From assembly GCA_030248135.1 (NCBI GenBank), contig JASANC010005802.1, positions 123,256 through 187,255 of the forward strand: a stretch of DNA of 64,000 nt, in the 5' to 3' direction. Source of the stretch: Theristus sp. LFF4_11 (taxonomy: Eukaryota > Nematoda > Chromadorea > Monhysterida > Xyalidae). Position numbers and translations under genes: made by a program. Under the pieces are notes generated by a model, which was given only the letters and a program-made list of their open reading frames with translations, searched no databases and was not told the origin of the DNA. Shown one piece after another: positions 1 to 10,900 of this stretch. Position 1 is the first letter of the stretch, and every line of letters starts with the position of its first letter.

Positions 1-108
1 ATAGCTGAACCGAAAAAAACCTGTTTGATAGAGATAGATTCGAAAAATTTTGGGGGGGGGCCGGGGCCGCCCCCCCCCCCACCCCAGCCCCCCCCTAGAA
101 CAACTATG
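1..108. mobile_element. hAT-C element, one end only (cut by window start)
   Basis: Positions 1-108 are an inverted copy of 5023-5117. They hold the motif CAGCTATxxx, long G and C runs, and end in CTAGAACAACTATG, the reverse complement of the 5023 terminus. A second terminus of the same family, CATAGTTGTTCCAG, starts at 129 and runs about 40 bp. The two termini point away from each other across a 20-bp spacer. The rest of the element lies outside the window. Confidence 0.6.
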
Positions 109-171
109 AGTTAAGTGTTTGATTGAAACATAGTTGTTCCAGACCAGAGCCGCGCCGAGGGGTTGGGGTTG

Positions 172-300
172 GGGCCGGATTTGTATACATACTTAAAAGT
201 GATTTTTTTGATTTCTGATCAGAGGTTGCTTGCAATGAGTCGTTGTAGGTTCCTAATCCTAAGCCAAGCCTTTTTGATAAGGTGAAAATGATCAATTTAG
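172..300 (-). repeat. Telomere-like-tract repeat, copy 1 (split by the LTR-type element)
   Basis: This is the reverse complement of about 2998-3133. It contains a short tract of degenerate CCTAA-like units (TTAGG on the other strand) next to a conserved single-copy-like flank. It continues at 1226-1256 after the 301-1225 insertion. The copy at 2918-3135 is uninterrupted at this point and so supplies the empty site for that insertion. Confidence 0.6.
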
Positions 301-1225
301 ACTTCAAGTAGCGAGAGAGTGGCGATTTACTGGACTGGAGAACAACCAAGATTACAGGAAAAGGATCACATTATATAGGATATCACGCACAATTATACTA
401 ATTACAGCTAGATAATTACAATAAACGCCCATCATCAACTTCTCCCCCATCAACGGAAAGAGGGGGGGAAGCCAAATCACGAAATCTCCCTTTCAATCAC
501 AAATCATTCAGGCGTCTGTCTCACACTACTTCAAACGGCGCTACGTCATACGTCAGACGTCACACACATCTGCATCCTCGGCACACGCTCGGCCGGAAAC
601 GCCCCATTCATCGGCACTGCGGCCTATCCCATCACGGCTCAATGCTCGGCGCTCGTTCGGCAGCCAGAAGCACGTTAAAATCGGCACCTTGGCCTCATCG
701 CAATCCTCGCGACGCGTCATCGCCCATTGGCTGACGTTCATCTCTCGGCACATCCTCGGCCGGATATTTGACTGCTGGTCGCTGCGCTGATAATACGCCA
801 AACTCCGCTGCGTGAACGGTTGTCTCCTTCTCGTCCATCGAACGTCCCAAGTGCTGCGAGCCATTTCCTCCGCGGTTGCTCGTCTTACCACACGCGCTGC
901 CATCTCGCGGGTCAGCGACAAAACCATAACAGGCGATACGGGACAAAGTCGCGCCTTCCACGGCATAAAGCGACAATAAACAAGTTGTGCCCATACTGGG
1001 TACACACGACAATAAGGAGCAGCAGACGACCAGAGAAGGCCGGTCATGATGACCGCCTACGTGCCACGCTCAACGGCGGGCTCACCACTTCAAGTAGCGA
1101 GAGAGTGGCGATTTACTGGACTGGAGAACAACCAAGATTACAGGAAAAGGATCACATTATATAGGATATCACGCACAATTATACTAATTACAGCTAGATA
1201 ATTACAATAATTGCCCATCATCAAC
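301..1225. mobile_element. Small LTR-type (TRIM-like) retroelement with 5-bp target duplication
   Basis: Two direct repeats, about 301-439 and 1087-1225, differ at only about two positions and flank about 650 bp of non-coding, GC-richer sequence. TTTAG precedes the first repeat (296-300) and follows the second (1226-1230). The related sequence near 2991 has a single TTTAG and no insert, so it is an empty site. Five-base duplications and direct terminal repeats fit an LTR retroelement, and the missing coding capacity fits a terminal-repeat retrotransposon in miniature. The termini read ACTTCAAG and ATCATCAAC, not the usual TG/CA, so the class is inferred. Confidence 0.6.
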
Positions 1226-1276
1226 TTTAGTTTTTGCATTTTTTTCTTTCCTGTGTTAACTGTTAAAGGGCAGGGG

Positions 1277-2010
1277 TAGGGTTGTTAAACAAAAATGAAA
1301 ATTTTTTTTTTTAAAAAAAAAGTGATTAAAAAAAAAACAAAAATGCCGATTTTTTTTTTAAAAAAAAATTCGAAAAATTTTCCTCTAATATGCTCTGAAA
1401 ACCTCAATTTTGGCACAATTTTTCGAAAGTTCAACAAAAATTTTCTTTGATTATACCTCGTAAAACCTTTAGCAGTCGATTTTGGGCCGTTTTACCGACT
1501 GATTTTAGGCTTCGACAACATCTGCGATGAAGTTTTTGAGCGTCCCAAAGCTTAGCCTACCATTTCCGATGCAGATAAGGTGACGATTAGCCTCGCAGAG
1601 CGTCCGATTGTGCTCGCTGCACCGTTTGCAAGCGCTACGTTGTCTGGTTGCTGCTTCGTGTCGTGTCGTCGCGACACCATCAGAAGAATTGATCGAATTT
1701 CAAGGCGGTATGTTTGTCTTCACTTCAGCATTAGCTTAGCTGGGGAGAATTAGTGACGTTTTGGAGGTCAAAACACAAGAAGAGGCATGGTGACGGTTTG
1801 GAAAAGGGGTAATTGAGGTCACCAAAACAAAATCTGCAAAGTTCCGCCATACGGGTGTCATTCGGGAGGCGCTTGCATATCATATGTGGTTCTTCGGACT
1901 CCCTGATTGATTTAGCACAACTTTGATTTTTGAAATTTTTTTTTTTAAAAAAAAAATTTTTTTTTTTAAAAAAACAAAAATGACGATTTTTGTTTTTTTT
2001 AACAACCCTA
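1277..2010 (+). mobile_element. hAT-A MITE copy 1, complete (734 bp)
   Basis: Starts TAGGGTTGTTAAA and ends in its imperfect inverted complement ...TTTAACAACCCTA. It is flanked by a perfect 8-bp duplication GGCAGGGG (1269-1276 and 2011-2018). No transposase frame is present. The inside is a conserved roughly 650-bp segment between A/T homopolymer blocks. Terminus form and 8-bp duplications match the hAT superfamily; mobilisation by a hAT transposase elsewhere is inferred. Confidence 0.85.
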
Positions 2011-2175
2011 GGCAGGGGCCACCGCCACCTGGTCAGTACCGTGGGCCCAAACAAATTTTCGAAGGGGGGTATGGTGGTCATGGTGCCGTGGGGGGGGGGG
2101 GGTGCCGACCAAAAAGTGAGGGGGGGTCCCCGTCCAACCTATGGTAACGTGGGACCCCCCAGGGGGGTCCGTAAT

Positions 2176-2909
2176 TAGGGTTGTTAAACAAAAATGAAAT
2201 TTTTTTTTTTAAAAAAAAAGTGATTAAAAAAAAAACAAAAATGCCGATTTTTTTTTTTTTAAATTCGAAAAATTTTCCTCTAATATGCTCTGAAAACCTC
2301 AATTTTGGCACAATTTTTCGAAAGTTCAACAAAAATTTTCTTTGATTATACCTCGTAAAACCTTTAGCAGTCGATTTTGGGCCGTTTTACCGACTGATTT
2401 TAGGCTTCGACAACATCTGCGATGAAGTTTTTGAGCGTCCCAAAGCTTAGCCTACCATTTCCGATGCAGATAAGGTGACGATTCGCCTCGCAGAGCGTCC
2501 GATTGTGCTCGCTGCTCCGTTTGCAAGCGCTACGTTGTCTGGTTGCTGCTTCGTGTCGTGTCGTCGCGCGCGACACCATCAGAAGAATTGATCGAATTTC
2601 AAGGCGGTATGTTTGTCTTCACTTTAGCATTAGCTTAGCTGGGGACAATTAGTGACGTTTTGGAGGTCAAAACACAAGAAGAGGCATGGTGACGGTTTGG
2701 AAAAGGGGTAATTGAGGTCACCAAAACAAAATCTGCAAAGTTCCGCCATACGGGAGTCATTCGGGAGGCGCATGCATATCATATGTGGTTCTTCGGACTC
2801 CCTGATTGATTTAGCACAACTTTGATTTTTGAAATTTTTAAAAAAAAAAAAAAAATTTTTTTTAAAAAAAAAACAAAAATGACGATTTTTGTTTTTTTTA
2901 ACAACCCTA
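2176..2909 (+). mobile_element. hAT-A MITE copy 2, complete (734 bp)
   Basis: Has the same TAGGGTTG termini as copy 1 and nearly identical internal sequence. Flanked by a perfect 8-bp duplication TCCGTAAT (2168-2175 and 2910-2917). The target straddles the junction between the hAT-B element and the telomere-like-tract repeat, so this insertion is younger than both. Confidence 0.88.
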
Positions 2910-2917
2910 TCCGTAAT

Positions 2918-3135
2918 ACATCATTATTAAAACAGCTGCATCTGCAGTTCCGGTGCTCCTCCTCCATAACACAGGAAAGAAAAAAATGCAAAAACTAAAT
3001 TGATCATTTTCACCTTATCAAAAAGGCTTGGCTTAGGATTAGGATTAGGTTTAGGGTTAGGAACCTACAACGACTCATTACAAGCAACCTCAGATCAAAA
3101 ATCAAAAAAATCACTTTTAAGAATGTATACAAATC
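2918..3135 (+). repeat. Telomere-like-tract repeat, copy 2
   Basis: Together with 2171-2175 this is a roughly 223-bp repeat inserted in the hAT-B element, bounded by a 10-bp duplication AGGGGGGTCC (2161-2170 and 3136-3145). Positions 3027-3062 hold a run of TTAGGA, TTAGGT and TTAGGG-like units preceded by GGCTTGGCTTAGG. The nematode telomere unit is TTAGGC, so this may be a captured, decayed telomeric tract. A related inverted copy is at about 4436-4640. Confidence 0.55.
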
Positions 3136-3509
3136 AGGGGGGTCCCATGGGAAGGTGCATTTTTTCAAAATTTTCTGTGGGGGGGTCCACCCCCCCCACC
3201 CCACCCCCCATGAAATTTTTTCGCTTAAATTTTAAAGGAAAAACGCTAAATTTAGCTGCAAAATCTTTGAAATTACAATGAAGATGGTCAAGTTATCATA
3301 TATTCAGCTTATATTATAGGCTTTATAGACAAAAAATCATGATTTTCAAAAAAAAAAATAGGGTGTGCAGAAAATTTTGGGGGGGGGTCTCCGCCAGACA
3401 AAATTTCATGGGGGGTGTGGGGGGGTGTCGGCCAAATTTTTGAGGGGGGGGGGGTCCGATGGGGGGGTGCCCGGTTTTAGGGGGGGTGGCACGGTGCCCC
3501 CCCCCCCAC

Positions 3510-4232
3510 TAGGGTTGTTAAACAAAAATGAAATTTTTTTTTTTTTTAAAGTGATTAAAAAAACAAAAATGCCGATTTTTTTTTTAAATTCGAAAAATTT
3601 TCCTCTAATATGCTCTGAGAACCTCAATTTTGGCACAATTTTTCGAAAGTGTTCAACAAAAATTTTCTTTGATTATACCTCGTAAAACCTTTAGCAGTCG
3701 ATTTTGGACCGTTTTACCGACTGATTTTAGGCTTCGACAACATCTGCGATGAAGTTTTTGAGCGTCCCCACCCCAAAGCTTGGCCTACCATTTCCGATGC
3801 AGATAAGGTGACGATTCGCCTCGCAGAGCGTCCGATTGTGCTCGCTGCTCCGTTTGCAAGTGCTACGTTGTCTGGTTGCTTGCTGCTTCGTGTCGTGTCG
3901 TCGCAACACCATCAGAAGAATTGATCGAATTTCAAGGCGGTATGTTTGTCTTCACTTTAGCATTAGTTTAGCTGGGGACAATTAGTGACGTTTTGGAGGT
4001 CAAAACACAAGAAGAGGCATGGTGACGGTTTGGAAAAGGGGTAATTGAGGTCACCAAAACAAAATCTGCAAAGTTCCGTCATATGGGAGTCATTCGGGAG
4101 GCGCTTGCATATCATATGTGGTTCTTCGGACTCCCTGATTAATTCAGCACAACTTTGATTTTTAATTTTTTTTTTTTTAAATTAAAAAAAACAAAACAAA
4201 AATGACGATTTTTGTTTTTTTTTACAACCCTA
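3510..4232 (+). mobile_element. hAT-A MITE copy 3, complete (723 bp)
   Basis: Starts TAGGGTTGTTAAA and ends ACAACCCTA, with a perfect 8-bp duplication CCCCCCAC (3502-3509 and 4233-4240) inside the hAT-B element. The internal sequence matches copies 1 and 2 with short indels in the homopolymer blocks. Confidence 0.87.
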
Positions 4233-4435
4233 CCCCCCACCCCCCCCCACCCGACGGTCTCTGGTGCTCTGGGGGGGGGGGGTCCCCCGCCCACGGTACT
4301 GCACCTGGTGCTTCTTTTTTAAAACGCACGCGCACCTCGCATCCGCATGCTCGTGCTCATGATCCACTAGCGCGCCTGCACACGCTCCGGCCTCAACAAA
4401 AACTTGTTCAAAACGCAATTGTTCTGACATCTTCC

Positions 4436-4640
4436 TTTCTAAAAAGGCTTGGCTTAGGTTAGGATTAGGTTAGGAACAGGTTTGGCTTAGGATTAGGCTT
4501 CAGAATTAAGATTTGAATCAAGTCCGTTTTAGCAATGTCCGACAACGAGCGTGTTTTACCTGAAGCGGATTTTAGAAAAGAAGGGCAACCCCACCGCCAC
4601 CGCACATGCACCTGTTTTAATAATGATGCATTAGGTTGGG
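4436..4640 (-). repeat. Telomere-like-tract repeat, copy 3 (diverged)
   Basis: Contains GGCTTGGCTTAGGTTAGG followed by more TTAGG-like units and ends near CTGTTTTAATAATGATGC, which is the reverse complement of the start of copy 2 (2918 onward). It is more diverged than the other two copies. Confidence 0.45.
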
Positions 4641-5265
4641 GCCGGGGGGGGGCGATATAGATAGCTGGAGCAAATTTTCCAGATAAATAGATAGCTGGAA
4701 AATTTTGGGGGGGACCATGTGCTTTGGGTTGATTTGGGGGGGGGCTAGGGTTAGGGGCTTTGAAAAAAAAAATTTAATTTTTTTTTCGTTTTTTTAAATT
4801 TGGATTTTTTTTTCAAACTTTAAAAAAAATTGAAAATTTTTTCTTCTACTTGCGCTACGTTGTCTTTGTCTGGTTGCTGTTTCGTGTCGTGTCGTCGCGC
4901 GACATCATCAGATCAGAATTGATCGAATTTCAAGCCGGTATGTTGGTTTTCACTTCAGCTGGGATTTGGGAACAATCAGTGACGTTTTGGGGGTCAAAAC
5001 ACAAGAAGCGAGGCATGGTAACCATAGTTGTTCTAGGGGGGGCCTGGGGGGGGGGCCGGCCCCCCCAAAAAATTTTCGAATCTATCTCTATCAAACAGGT
5101 TTTTTCGGCTCAGCTATTATATATCTAAAAAAATTTCTCAGCCAGCAATATACAGTCTGAAAATTTTTGTCTTCGATGTGGACATTCGACCGAAAATGAG
5201 TCAATTTTTCGAGCAAAATTTGACCATTTATTGAAACTTGTTTTTCTTGAAAATTTCGCTAATTT

Positions 5266-5992
5266 TAGGTAAAATCGTCATTTTTGTTTTTTTTTTAAAA
5301 AAAAAAAAATTTTTTTAAAAAAAAAAAAATTTCAAAAATCAAAGTTGTGCTAAATCAATCAGGGAGTCCGAAGAACCACATATGATATGCAAGCGCCTCC
5401 CGAATGACACCCGTATGGCGGAACTTTGCAGATTTTGTTTTGGTGACCTCAATTACCCCTTTTCCAAACCGTCACCATGCCTCTTCTTGTGTTTTGACCT
5501 CCAAAACGTCACTAATTGTCCCCAGCTAAGCTAATGCTGAAGTGAAGACAAACATACCGCCTTGAAATTCGATCAATTCTTCTGATGGTTTCGCGACGAC
5601 ACGACACGAAGCAGCAACCAGACAACGTAGCGCTTGCAAACGGTGCAGCGAGCACAATCGGACGCTCTGCGAGGCTAATCGTCACCTTATCTGCATCGGA
5701 AATGGTAGGCTAAGCTTTGGGACGCTCAAAAACTTCATCGCAGATGTTGTCGAAGCCTAAAATCAGTCGGTAAAACGGTCCAAAATCGACTGCTAAAGGT
5801 TTTACGAGGTATAATCAAAGAAAATTTTTGTTGAACTTTCGAAAAATTGTGCCAAAATTGAGGTTTTCAGAGCATATTAGAGGAAAATTTTTCGAATTTT
5901 TTTTTTTTAAAAAAAAAATCGACATTTTTGTTTTTTTTTTAATCACTTTTTTTTTTAAAAAAAAAAATTTTCATTTTTGTTTAACAACCCTA
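5266..5992 (-). mobile_element. hAT-A MITE copy 4, inverted, one terminus damaged
   Basis: This is the reverse complement of the hAT-A consensus. The end at 5992 (AACAACCCTA) is intact. The end at 5266 reads TAGGTAAAATCGTC and lacks about 15 bp of the usual terminus. No target duplication is visible, which fits loss or rearrangement of one end. Confidence 0.75.
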
Positions 5993-6541
5993 TTTCCAGC
6001 ACCCTTTTTGTGCTAAAAATAAACTCAAAGGTTAGAGACCGCGAAATTTAGAAAATTTTTATTCCACAGCTCAACTCAAAATGTATTTTTTGTTTAATGA
6101 CGACGACGACGTCGTCGCTTAATTTTTGCGTGTGGACTGGAAAATAAAAGCCTGAAAGGAGTGAGCTGTGCATGGTTTGCTGCGTGCACCAAGTAAATGA
6201 ACACAGCAGCTTACCAAAAACAACTTGAAAACGAAAAAATGAAAAATGAAAGCAAAGTCGTCGTCGTGTCGTCGTCGTCCGCGAGGTCGGAACGCATTTT
6301 TTTTTAATTGCGGACGCATGTCGATCGGTCAGCTAGGAATGAAACCCCCTTCAGCTGGCTACACAGCGCACTCATTTCAGGCTTTTGTCTTTCAGTTCAC
6401 ACGTAAAAATTAAGCGACGACGACGTCGTCGTCGTCGTCGTCAGTAAAAAATGCATTTTGAGCTGTTGAATACAAAAAAATTGAATTTCGCAGTTCTCCA
6501 ACCCTTTGAGTTTATTTTTAGCATGAAACCGGTGCTGGAAA
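5993..6541. mobile_element. Foldback (long inverted repeat) element with GAC/GTC tracts
   Basis: A near-palindrome of about 549 bp begins TTTCCAGCACC and ends GGTGCTGGAAA. Each arm is over 200 bp. The arms share TGCTAAAAATAAACTC, a CAGCTCAAAATG-type block, a GACGACGACGTCGTC tract, TTAATTTTT and AAAAGCCTGAAA blocks. The centre has further GTC repeats. The arms would fold into one long hairpin. No coding capacity is seen. Confidence 0.65.
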
Positions 6542-6958
6542 TTCACACTCATTCAAAAAAAACACGTTTCAATAAAATCCAAATCCACGAAAAAAGAACG
6601 GTGCGGAGTGTGAGCAGCCTCCGCTTGGTCGACCAATCAGCTGATTCCACATTTTAGTGAGTTCGACTGTATCTGAAAATTTTTGTCTTCGAGGACATAA
6701 AATGAGTCAATTTTTGAAATTTTTAATTTTGGGAGGTTTGTTTTTGTGTGTTTTTGTTTTTGGTGTTTTTTGTTTTTTGTAATAGTATCTATATCGGCCC
6801 CCCCCAACCCCTCGGCTCTGGAACAACTATGATGGTAACGGTTCGGAAAAGGGGTAAATGAGGTCACCAAAACAAAATCTGCAAAGTTCCGACATACGGG
6901 AGTCATTCGGGGGGAGGCGCTTGCATATCAAATGTGGTTGGTTCTTCGAACTCCCTGA

Positions 6959-7679
6959 TAGGGTTGTTAAACAAAAATGAAAATTTTTTTTTTAAAAAAA
7001 ATGATAAAAAAAAACAAAAATGCCGATTTTTTTTTTAAAAAAAAATTCGAAAAATTTTCCTCTAATATGCTCTGAAAACCTCAATTTTGGCACAATTTTT
7101 CGAAAGTTCACCAAATTTTTCTTTGATTATACCTCGTAAAACCTTTAGCAGTCGATTTTGGGCCGTTTTACCGACTGATTTTAGGCTTCGACAACATCTG
7201 CGATGAAGTTTTTGAGCGTCCCAAAGCTTAGCCTACCATTTCCGATGCAGATAAGGTGACGATTAGCCTCGCAGAGCGTCCGATTGTGCTCGCTGCACCG
7301 TTTGCAAGCGCTACGTTGTCTGGTTGCTGCTTCGTGTCGTGTCGTCGCGCTCGCGACACCATCAGAAGAATTGATCGAATTTCAAGGCGGTATGTTTGTC
7401 TTCACTTTAGCATTAGCTTAGCTGGGGACAATTAGTGACGTTTTGGAGGTCAAAACACAAGAAGAGGCATGGTGACGGTTTGGAAAAGGGGTAATTGAGG
7501 TCACCAAAACAAAATCTGCAAAGTTCCGCCATACGGGTGTCATTCGGGAGGCGCTTGCATATCATATGTGGTTCTTCGGACTCCCTGATTGATTTAGCAC
7601 AACTTTGATTTTTGAAATTTTTTTTTTAATTTAAAAAAAAAACAAAAATGACGATTTTTGTTTTTTTTTAACAACCCTA
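6959..7679 (+). mobile_element. hAT-A MITE copy 5, complete (721 bp)
   Basis: Starts TAGGGTTGTTAAA and ends AACAACCCTA, flanked by a perfect 8-bp duplication CTCCCTGA (6951-6958 and 7680-7687). The target is the old hAT-A copy itself, so the family has inserted into its own member. Confidence 0.87.
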
Positions 7680-7992
7680 CTCCCTGATTGATTTAGCACA
7701 ACTTTGATTTTTTAATTTTTTTTAATTTAAAAAACAAAAATGACGATTTTTGTTTTTTTAACAACTCTACACACTAGCGTCGATTCACGCTGTGATTTTC
7801 TTTTTTTGCTGTTTCATTTCTTTCTCAATGTAGGCCAACCAGTTGTTCAATGAAACGCCATAAATAAAAAAATCGCCAAAATGAATAAAACGAAATGTTG
7901 AAATTTTCTCTTTTACAGTTCAAAAGTTTACAAACACAATGATTTGGCTGTGGCACAGCCACAAACGACTTCTAATACCGGCAACAACAACG

Positions 7993-10900
7993 ATGGATTG
8001 TAGTTTTGTTGTTCTCTTGTTTTTCGTCTGCACGATGGTTTACGGAGAGCAGGATCCTGTCGATCTATCCAACACTGCAACCTGGGAGACGAGGGGCTGG
8101 TATAAACGCGAACTCTCAATCATCAAACCTTATTCATGTTTGTATGCATTTTGCATGTCTGGTTACTTTTATTTGCTTCTGAGTTCCGTTCCGATAGTTC
8201 TGCTATTCTGATAAGTTTTCAATGCTTGATGTTTTTTGAGCCGGCGGCACGGACATTCCTTACTGGGACATCAGTGGATCGACCATGATCACGTCGAATT
8301 ATATTCGGTTGACACCAGATCAGCAAAGCAAACAGGGCGCCATTTGGAATATTATGGTTTGTAGCTTTCAAGCTTTGCCTTTGACGAGAAGTTTTTTGTG
8401 GCTAACAAACGAACAAACAGACTTCATCCGTAAACCAGGGAAGGAAACCTGAAGCAAACTGATGCAATTACTGCCAGTACCGTGGGCCCAAAAAAATTTT
8501 CGAGGGGGGGGTATGGTACCGTGGGGGGGGTGCCGACCAAAAAGTGAGGGGGGGGGGGTCCAACCTATGGTAACGTGGGACCCCCCCCCAGGGGGGTCCC
8601 ATGGGGGGGTGCATTTTTTCAAAATTTTCTGTGGGGGGGGCCCACCCCCCCCACCCCCCCATGAAATTTTTTCGCTCAAATTTGAAAGGAAAAACGCTAA
8701 ATTTTGCTGCAAAATCTTTGAAATAACAATGAAGATGGTCAAGTTATCATATATTCAGCTTATATTATGGACTTTAGAGACAAACATTCATGATTTGCGA
8801 AAACAGATAGCGGGGGGGCAGAAAGTTTTGAGGGGGGAGGTCTCCGCCAGACAGGATGTCTTGGGGGGGGGGGGGGGGGGGGGGCGGGTGTCGGCCAATT
8901 TTTCGAGGGGGGGGGGGTCCGTTGGGGGGGTGCCCGGTTTTTGGGGGGTGGCACGGTGCCCCCCCCCCCCCCCCCCACCCGACGGTCTCGGGTGCTCTGG
9001 GGGGGGTGTACCCCCCCCCCCCCCCCCCGCCCACGGTACTGATTACTGCTTATTTGTATTGGCATGGCAAAGTTGCGCAATCGTGATTGCACCATGAACG
9101 ATCTGTACGTATAATGTGATTCCAGATCAAGAAGCAACACAGCAGCATCTACTAATTTCAGCCGGTATTCACTCGCGATTGGGAGCTAGCTGTTTCTTTT
9201 CGTGTCACCGGCTCCACGGGTGAAATGTTTGGTGATGGCATGGCCATTTGGTACGCCAAAGCACGCAACCAACCGGGGCCCGTTTTTGGAAGCACCGACA
9301 AATTCCGTGGCATCGGCATTTTTCTCGACACCTACAGCAACCACAACGGACCTCACTCGGTTGGCTAGCTGTTCAGATTTTCAAAATGCTTTTCTTCTTG
9401 TTCACAAATAAAATGTGACGAAAGACTCCTGATCATGACAAATTGACTGAAATTTCTTATTTGATCATTCCGCGAGTCTTTTGAACTTTTGGGATGAATG
9501 GTGACGTTAGGAAATCGGTAAGTAAATACAGCTTTGACAAACGAATGGAGATGCATGGGGTTGGCATGGGAAAAACCGGTTTTTTGTTTTAAAACCTTTT
9601 CAGTTTTTTTGCGAAAATAAAAAACTGTTTTTTCCCTCAAATTTTTTTTCAAACTTTCGGTACTTCAAAACTATTAGGTGGATGATATCGCAAAATTATA
9701 TGTCGCAAAAGTGAAAAATGGGCTGTGTGTGGGAAACTGTATTTGTGAAATACAAATCATATTTACTTTTTTTAAGCTTCAGATGCTAATTTCGACTGTA
9801 TTCTTCTAGGAGGAGGCCAACTTCTGGACACTTTTGGGTGCAGAGAAAATTTGGAAATAAACCAATGTTTTTCTGGCCATAGAAACGATTTTTTATCAAC
9901 CCTATGTATACATCAATAATTTTTTTCTGTTGGACGATAATTTTGGAGCAAATGTTGACAAATAAACGAATAAGTTTCTGTGTGACTTGCAAACGTGGCA
10001 CGTTTTTGTCGACCAGCATGGCCACCCGTACATCTCAGCGATGGTCAACAACGGCTCGTTGACGTATGACCACGATCGTGACGGCACACACACTCAGCTC
10101 GGTGGCGAGCACACCGGCTGCGAGGCGAAATTCCGCAACAAGCCGTTTGATACGCATCTGCTGATACGATACGTCGCTGATACTTTCTCGGTTAGGGGGG
10201 GGGGCAATGCATCGATATAGTGCCGTTCTCAGCTCTTAGTACACATCAACTTAATTTTCAATGAAGCATATGTGTTTCCCATGACATCCGTTTGGTTGAC
10301 AATTGATTGACCTATTTTAAAAGATCTGAGAACAATTCTGAAACGGCGCTTTCGAGTTTTTTCCATGATTTTATTGAAACTTACCTGCTGATGATGATGG
10401 CACATGCACGCCATGCCAAACGCCAAGTGCACCCGTTGAAATGAAACAAAGAAAACGTTGTCAGCGACTGCTGCAATTGCAGGTCTACATGGATATCAAT
10501 AACAAAGGCGTTTGGGAGAAATGCTTTTCAGCGCCGGGTGTTAAATTACCAACCGGTTATTTCTTTGGTGTCAGCGCGGCAACCGGCGATTTGTCAGGTT
10601 GGGTTATGTGTGATGATGCAAAATGATCAAAGTTTGATTATGATCTACGGAACTTCTGTTTGTTTCACTGTTGATTTCAAGTAAACCGACTTGCTTGAAT
10701 TAGAACAAACCCCCATTCATAGCTAAATTTCATTTTGTGATTTTTTTCTCGAAACGGCTTAGGTGCCAAAGTTCAGGCACCCAAACTTTTCAGGGGTCTG
10801 GCTTCTGGCATAAAATTCATTTAGGCAATTTAGGCATTGCAAAAGCAGACATGTTCATGCGGCACGCATTGGTTGAGCACAACATACACACACAGACAAC

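Larger units (their letters stand above)
2034..4301 (+). mobile_element. hAT-B G-tract MITE, copy 1, interrupted by nested insertions
   Basis: Starts CAGTACCGTGGGC at 2034 and ends GCCCACGGTACTG at 4301, with a perfect 8-bp duplication CACCTGGT on both sides (2026-2033 and 4302-4309). Its own sequence is 2034-2170, 3136-3509 and 4241-4301, matching the intact copy at 8475-9041. The interruptions are a telomere-like-tract repeat (2171-3135, flanked by duplicated AGGGGGGTCC), hAT-A copy 2 within that repeat, and hAT-A copy 3. The element consists largely of G runs and C runs and has no coding potential. Confidence 0.85.
5023..6831. mobile_element. hAT-C element (1.8 kb), complete
   Basis: Starts CATAGTTGTTCTAG and ends CTGGAACAACTATG, flanked by a perfect 8-bp duplication ATGGTAAC (5015-5022 and 6832-6839). 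It carries an inverted hAT-A copy and a 549-bp foldback element, and has no transposase frame. Homology of its left end with 1-108 shows it is repetitive. The 8-bp duplication again fits the hAT class. Confidence 0.75.
4850..7769 (+). mobile_element. Old hAT-A copy, split by hAT-C and by hAT-A copy 5
   Basis: Segments 4850-5022, 6832-6958 and 7688-7769 read together as one decayed hAT-A copy. The first ends and the second begins at the same point of the consensus, and the third carries the last bases with terminus ACAACTCTA. The left end is eroded (possibly near 4747, TAGGGTTAGG). It served as target for two later insertions, each leaving a perfect 8-bp duplication. Confidence 0.7.

Noticed and set aside
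553..1047. 164-codon minus-strand frame in the LTR-type element
   Set aside because: No gag, protease, polymerase or envelope motif is visible. The stretch is merely GC-rich and low in stops.
8368..9140. Gly- and Pro-rich frames on both strands
   Set aside because: They are translations of the G and C runs of the hAT-B element, with no start context, conservation or splice logic.
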